This document shows positions 5,893 to 7,220 of a DNA stretch of 7,220 nt, one piece after another (the stretch's first letter is position 1; each line of letters begins with the position of its first letter). A program made the position numbers and the translations under genes. The stretch is from UBA6921 sp964532385. GTDB taxonomy: Bacteria > Pseudomonadota > Gammaproteobacteria > SG8-11. The DNA is taken from NCBI GenBank assembly GCA_964532385.1, contig CAZHHW010000141.1, positions 1 to 7,220 on the forward strand, written 5' to 3'. Under the pieces are notes generated by a model that did not search any database, had not been told where the DNA came from, and was given only the letters and a program-made list of their open reading frames with translations.

Positions 5893-7220
5893 TTATTTTG
5901 CGCGCATGTGCGGAAACAGCAGCACATCGCGAATCGACGCNNNNNNNNNNNNNNNNNNNNNNNNNNNNNNNNNNNNNNNNNNNNNNNNNNNNNNNNNNNN
6001 NNNNNNNNNNNNNNNNNNNNNNNNNNNNNNNNNNNNNNNNCTGTCGCTGCGGCGCGCCAGCGGCGACACTTCGGTGGGATAGGCCGTGATAAAGGTCGGA
6101 TTTTTCAGGCGGCTTTCGGCGGTCTTCTCAAAAATTTCGATCTGCACCTTGCCCATGCCCCAGCTGGGTTGCAGCGGAATGTGCAATGCGCCGGCCACCG
6201 CGCGGCACGACTCTAAAGTATCGAGCTGTGCCGCTTTCAGGTCGGGATTGAAATGCAAGATGGCTTCTTTGATCGTCATGCGCGCGAACGGCTGGCCGAA
6301 GTCGTACACCTCGCCTTGATAATTAATGGTCGTGTTGCCCAATACTTTTTGCAGCAACGCGCGCAGCATTTCTTCGGTGAGATTCATCAGGTCGCGATAA
6401 TCCGCATAGGCCTGGTAAAACTCCAGCATGGTGAATTCCGGATTGTGGCGCGTCGACAACCCTTCGTTGCGGAAATTGCGGTTGATTTCAAACACGCGCT
6501 CGAAGCCACCCACCACCAAACGCTTTAAATACAGCTCCGGCGCGACGCGCAGGAACAACTCCATGTCGAGCGCGTTGTGAAAAGTTTTAAAGGGCTTAGC
6601 GGTGGCACCGCCCGCAATCGCGTGCATCATCGGGGTTTCGACTTCCAGAAAACCGCGCTGCACCAGAAACTCACGAATAAACTGCACCACGTGCGAACGC
6701 ACCACGAAAGTTTTGCGCGTGACATCGTTCATGATTAAGTCGAGATAACGTTGACGATAACGTGCCTCAGTGTCGGTGAGGCCGTGAAATTTATCCGGCA
6801 ACGGCCGCAGTGACTTGGTGAGGAGCCTGATATTGTCCACCTTTACCGACAACTCGCCGGTCTTGGTTTTGAATAACACGCCTTCGGCGCCGACAATGTC
6901 GCCGATGTCCCAGCGTTTAAATTCGTTGTTGTAAAAATTTTCCGGCAACAGGTCGCGGGTAACATACAACTGAATCTGCCCGGACATGTCGCGCACGTGG
7001 CAGAAGGTCGCCTTGCCCATCACGCGGCGCGTCATCATGCGGCCGGCGATACTGACGCGCACCGGTTGCGCTTCCAACTCCTCCGCAGATTTTTCGCTGT
7101 ATTCGGCATGTAATTCGCCGGCGACCACGTTACGCCGAAAATCGTTCGGATAGGCAATGCCTTGCTCGCGCAACTCGGCGAGCTTGGCGCGGCGTTGGGC
7201 GATCTGCTCGTTTTCGTCGA
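5893..7220 (-). CDS. lysS: Lysyl-tRNA synthetase, class II (5' end outside window, internal assembly gap)
   Basis: Charges tRNA-Lys with lysine in the cytoplasm. The reading frame enters at the right edge (DENEQIAQRRAKL) and continues through REQGIAYPNDFRR, which is normally near the N-terminus, so only a few codons are missing. The ATG at 7173 is internal and not the true start. The OB-fold anticodon-binding domain follows (KATFCHVRDMSGQIQLYV region, before 6940). Class II motif 1 (GFLEVETPMM) is near 6625-6654 and motif 2 (FRNEGLSTRHNPEFTMLEF) near 6415-6474. After SPLARRSD the 100-N gap begins. The sequence resumes at ASIRDVLLFPHMRAK and ends with TAA at 5893-5895. Motif 3 (usually GLGIGIDR) lies in the gap and is not visible. 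The frame is the same on both sides of the gap. The gene is upstream of the chemoreceptor gene on the same strand, with 92 bases between them; that gene has its own promoter candidate. In other genomes lysS often follows prfB, which cannot be checked here. Confidence 0.97.
   Translation of the reverse strand, partial: DENEQIAQRRAKLAELREQGIAYPNDFRRNVVAGELHAEYSEKSAEELEAQPVRVSIAGRMMTRRVMGKATFCHVRDMSGQIQLYVTRDLLPENFYNNEFKRWDIGDIVGAEGVLFKTKTGELSVKVDNIRLLTKSLRPLPDKFHGLTDTEARYRQRYLDLIMNDVTRKTFVVRSHVVQFIREFLVQRGFLEVETPMMHAIAGGATAKPFKTFHNALDMELFLRVAPELYLKRLVVGGFERVFEINRNFRNEGLSTRHNPEFTMLEFYQAYADYRDLMNLTEEMLRALLQKVLGNTTINYQGEVYDFGQPFARMTIKEAILHFNPDLKAAQLDTLESCRAVAGALHIPLQPSWGMGKVQIEIFEKTAESRLKNPTFITAYPTEVSPLARRSDXXXXXXXXXXXXXXXXXXXXXXXXXXXXXXXXXXASIRDVLLFPHMRAK
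5941..6040. other. Assembly gap (100 N) inside lysS
   Basis: Exactly 100 N, the usual placeholder for a gap of unknown size. By comparison with E. coli LysS as I recall it, about 84 residues (near 250 bases) should separate SPLARRSD from ASIRDV, so the true gap is probably around 250 bases. The missing part would include the C-terminal catalytic core and motif 3. Confidence 0.9.

Noticed and set aside
5893..7220. lysS as a pseudogene because of the break near its 3' end
   Set aside because: The break is a run of N from assembly, both flanks are in frame, and the visible motifs are intact.
1..7220. A defence system, CRISPR array, prophage, toxin-antitoxin pair or tRNA gene
   Set aside because: All substantial coding space is taken by recognisable housekeeping or signalling genes, and no regularly spaced repeats or cloverleaf-like sequence were seen.

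Overview
This window looks like ordinary chromosomal DNA from a flagellated, aerobically respiring proteobacterium, most likely a gammaproteobacterium. The succinate dehydrogenase subunits resemble the E. coli type: cytochrome b556 SdhC and SdhD with heme-ligand histidines, and SdhA numbering that matches E. coli almost residue for residue. YgfZ carries the proteobacterial KGCYxGQE signature, and the chemoreceptor gene has a flagellar sigma-28-type promoter. The 100-base run of N shows that this is a draft or metagenome scaffold. The phylum call is an inference from protein similarity recalled from memory, not from a search.

Layout. Positions 1-2244 (minus strand) hold the start of a succinate dehydrogenase operon, sdhC-sdhD-sdhA, with both junctions overlapping as ATGA. 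SdhA runs off the left edge, and sdhB would be expected beyond it. Positions 2245-2683 are a 439-base divergent intergenic region. It holds a good promoter candidate for sdhC, a roughly 156-bp repeat-like element with terminal inverted repeats, and a weaker promoter candidate for the rightward genes. Positions 2684-4588 (plus strand) hold ygfZ and an HDOD-domain gene 18 bases apart, probably one transcript. Positions 4622-5800 (minus) encode a short methyl-accepting chemotaxis protein with two membrane helices and almost no periplasmic part. It converges on the HDOD gene and has its own sigma-28-like promoter at 5836-5862. Positions 5893-7220 (minus) are lysS, cut at its 5' end by the window edge and interrupted by the N gap.

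How the genes work together. SdhCDA(B) is the TCA-cycle and respiratory-chain complex II. YgfZ, transcribed divergently from it, belongs to a family needed to maintain certain Fe-S enzymes, so a link through the Fe-S subunit SdhB is plausible but unproven. The HDOD protein and the chemoreceptor are signalling and motility genes, and LysRS is translation housekeeping.

I found no convincing undescribed system (no defence island, CRISPR array, phage or toxin-antitoxin pair). The items most worth a second look are the inverted-repeat element wedged between the sdh and ygfZ promoters, the sensorless chemoreceptor with its sigma-28 promoter, and the mis-sized lysS gap.
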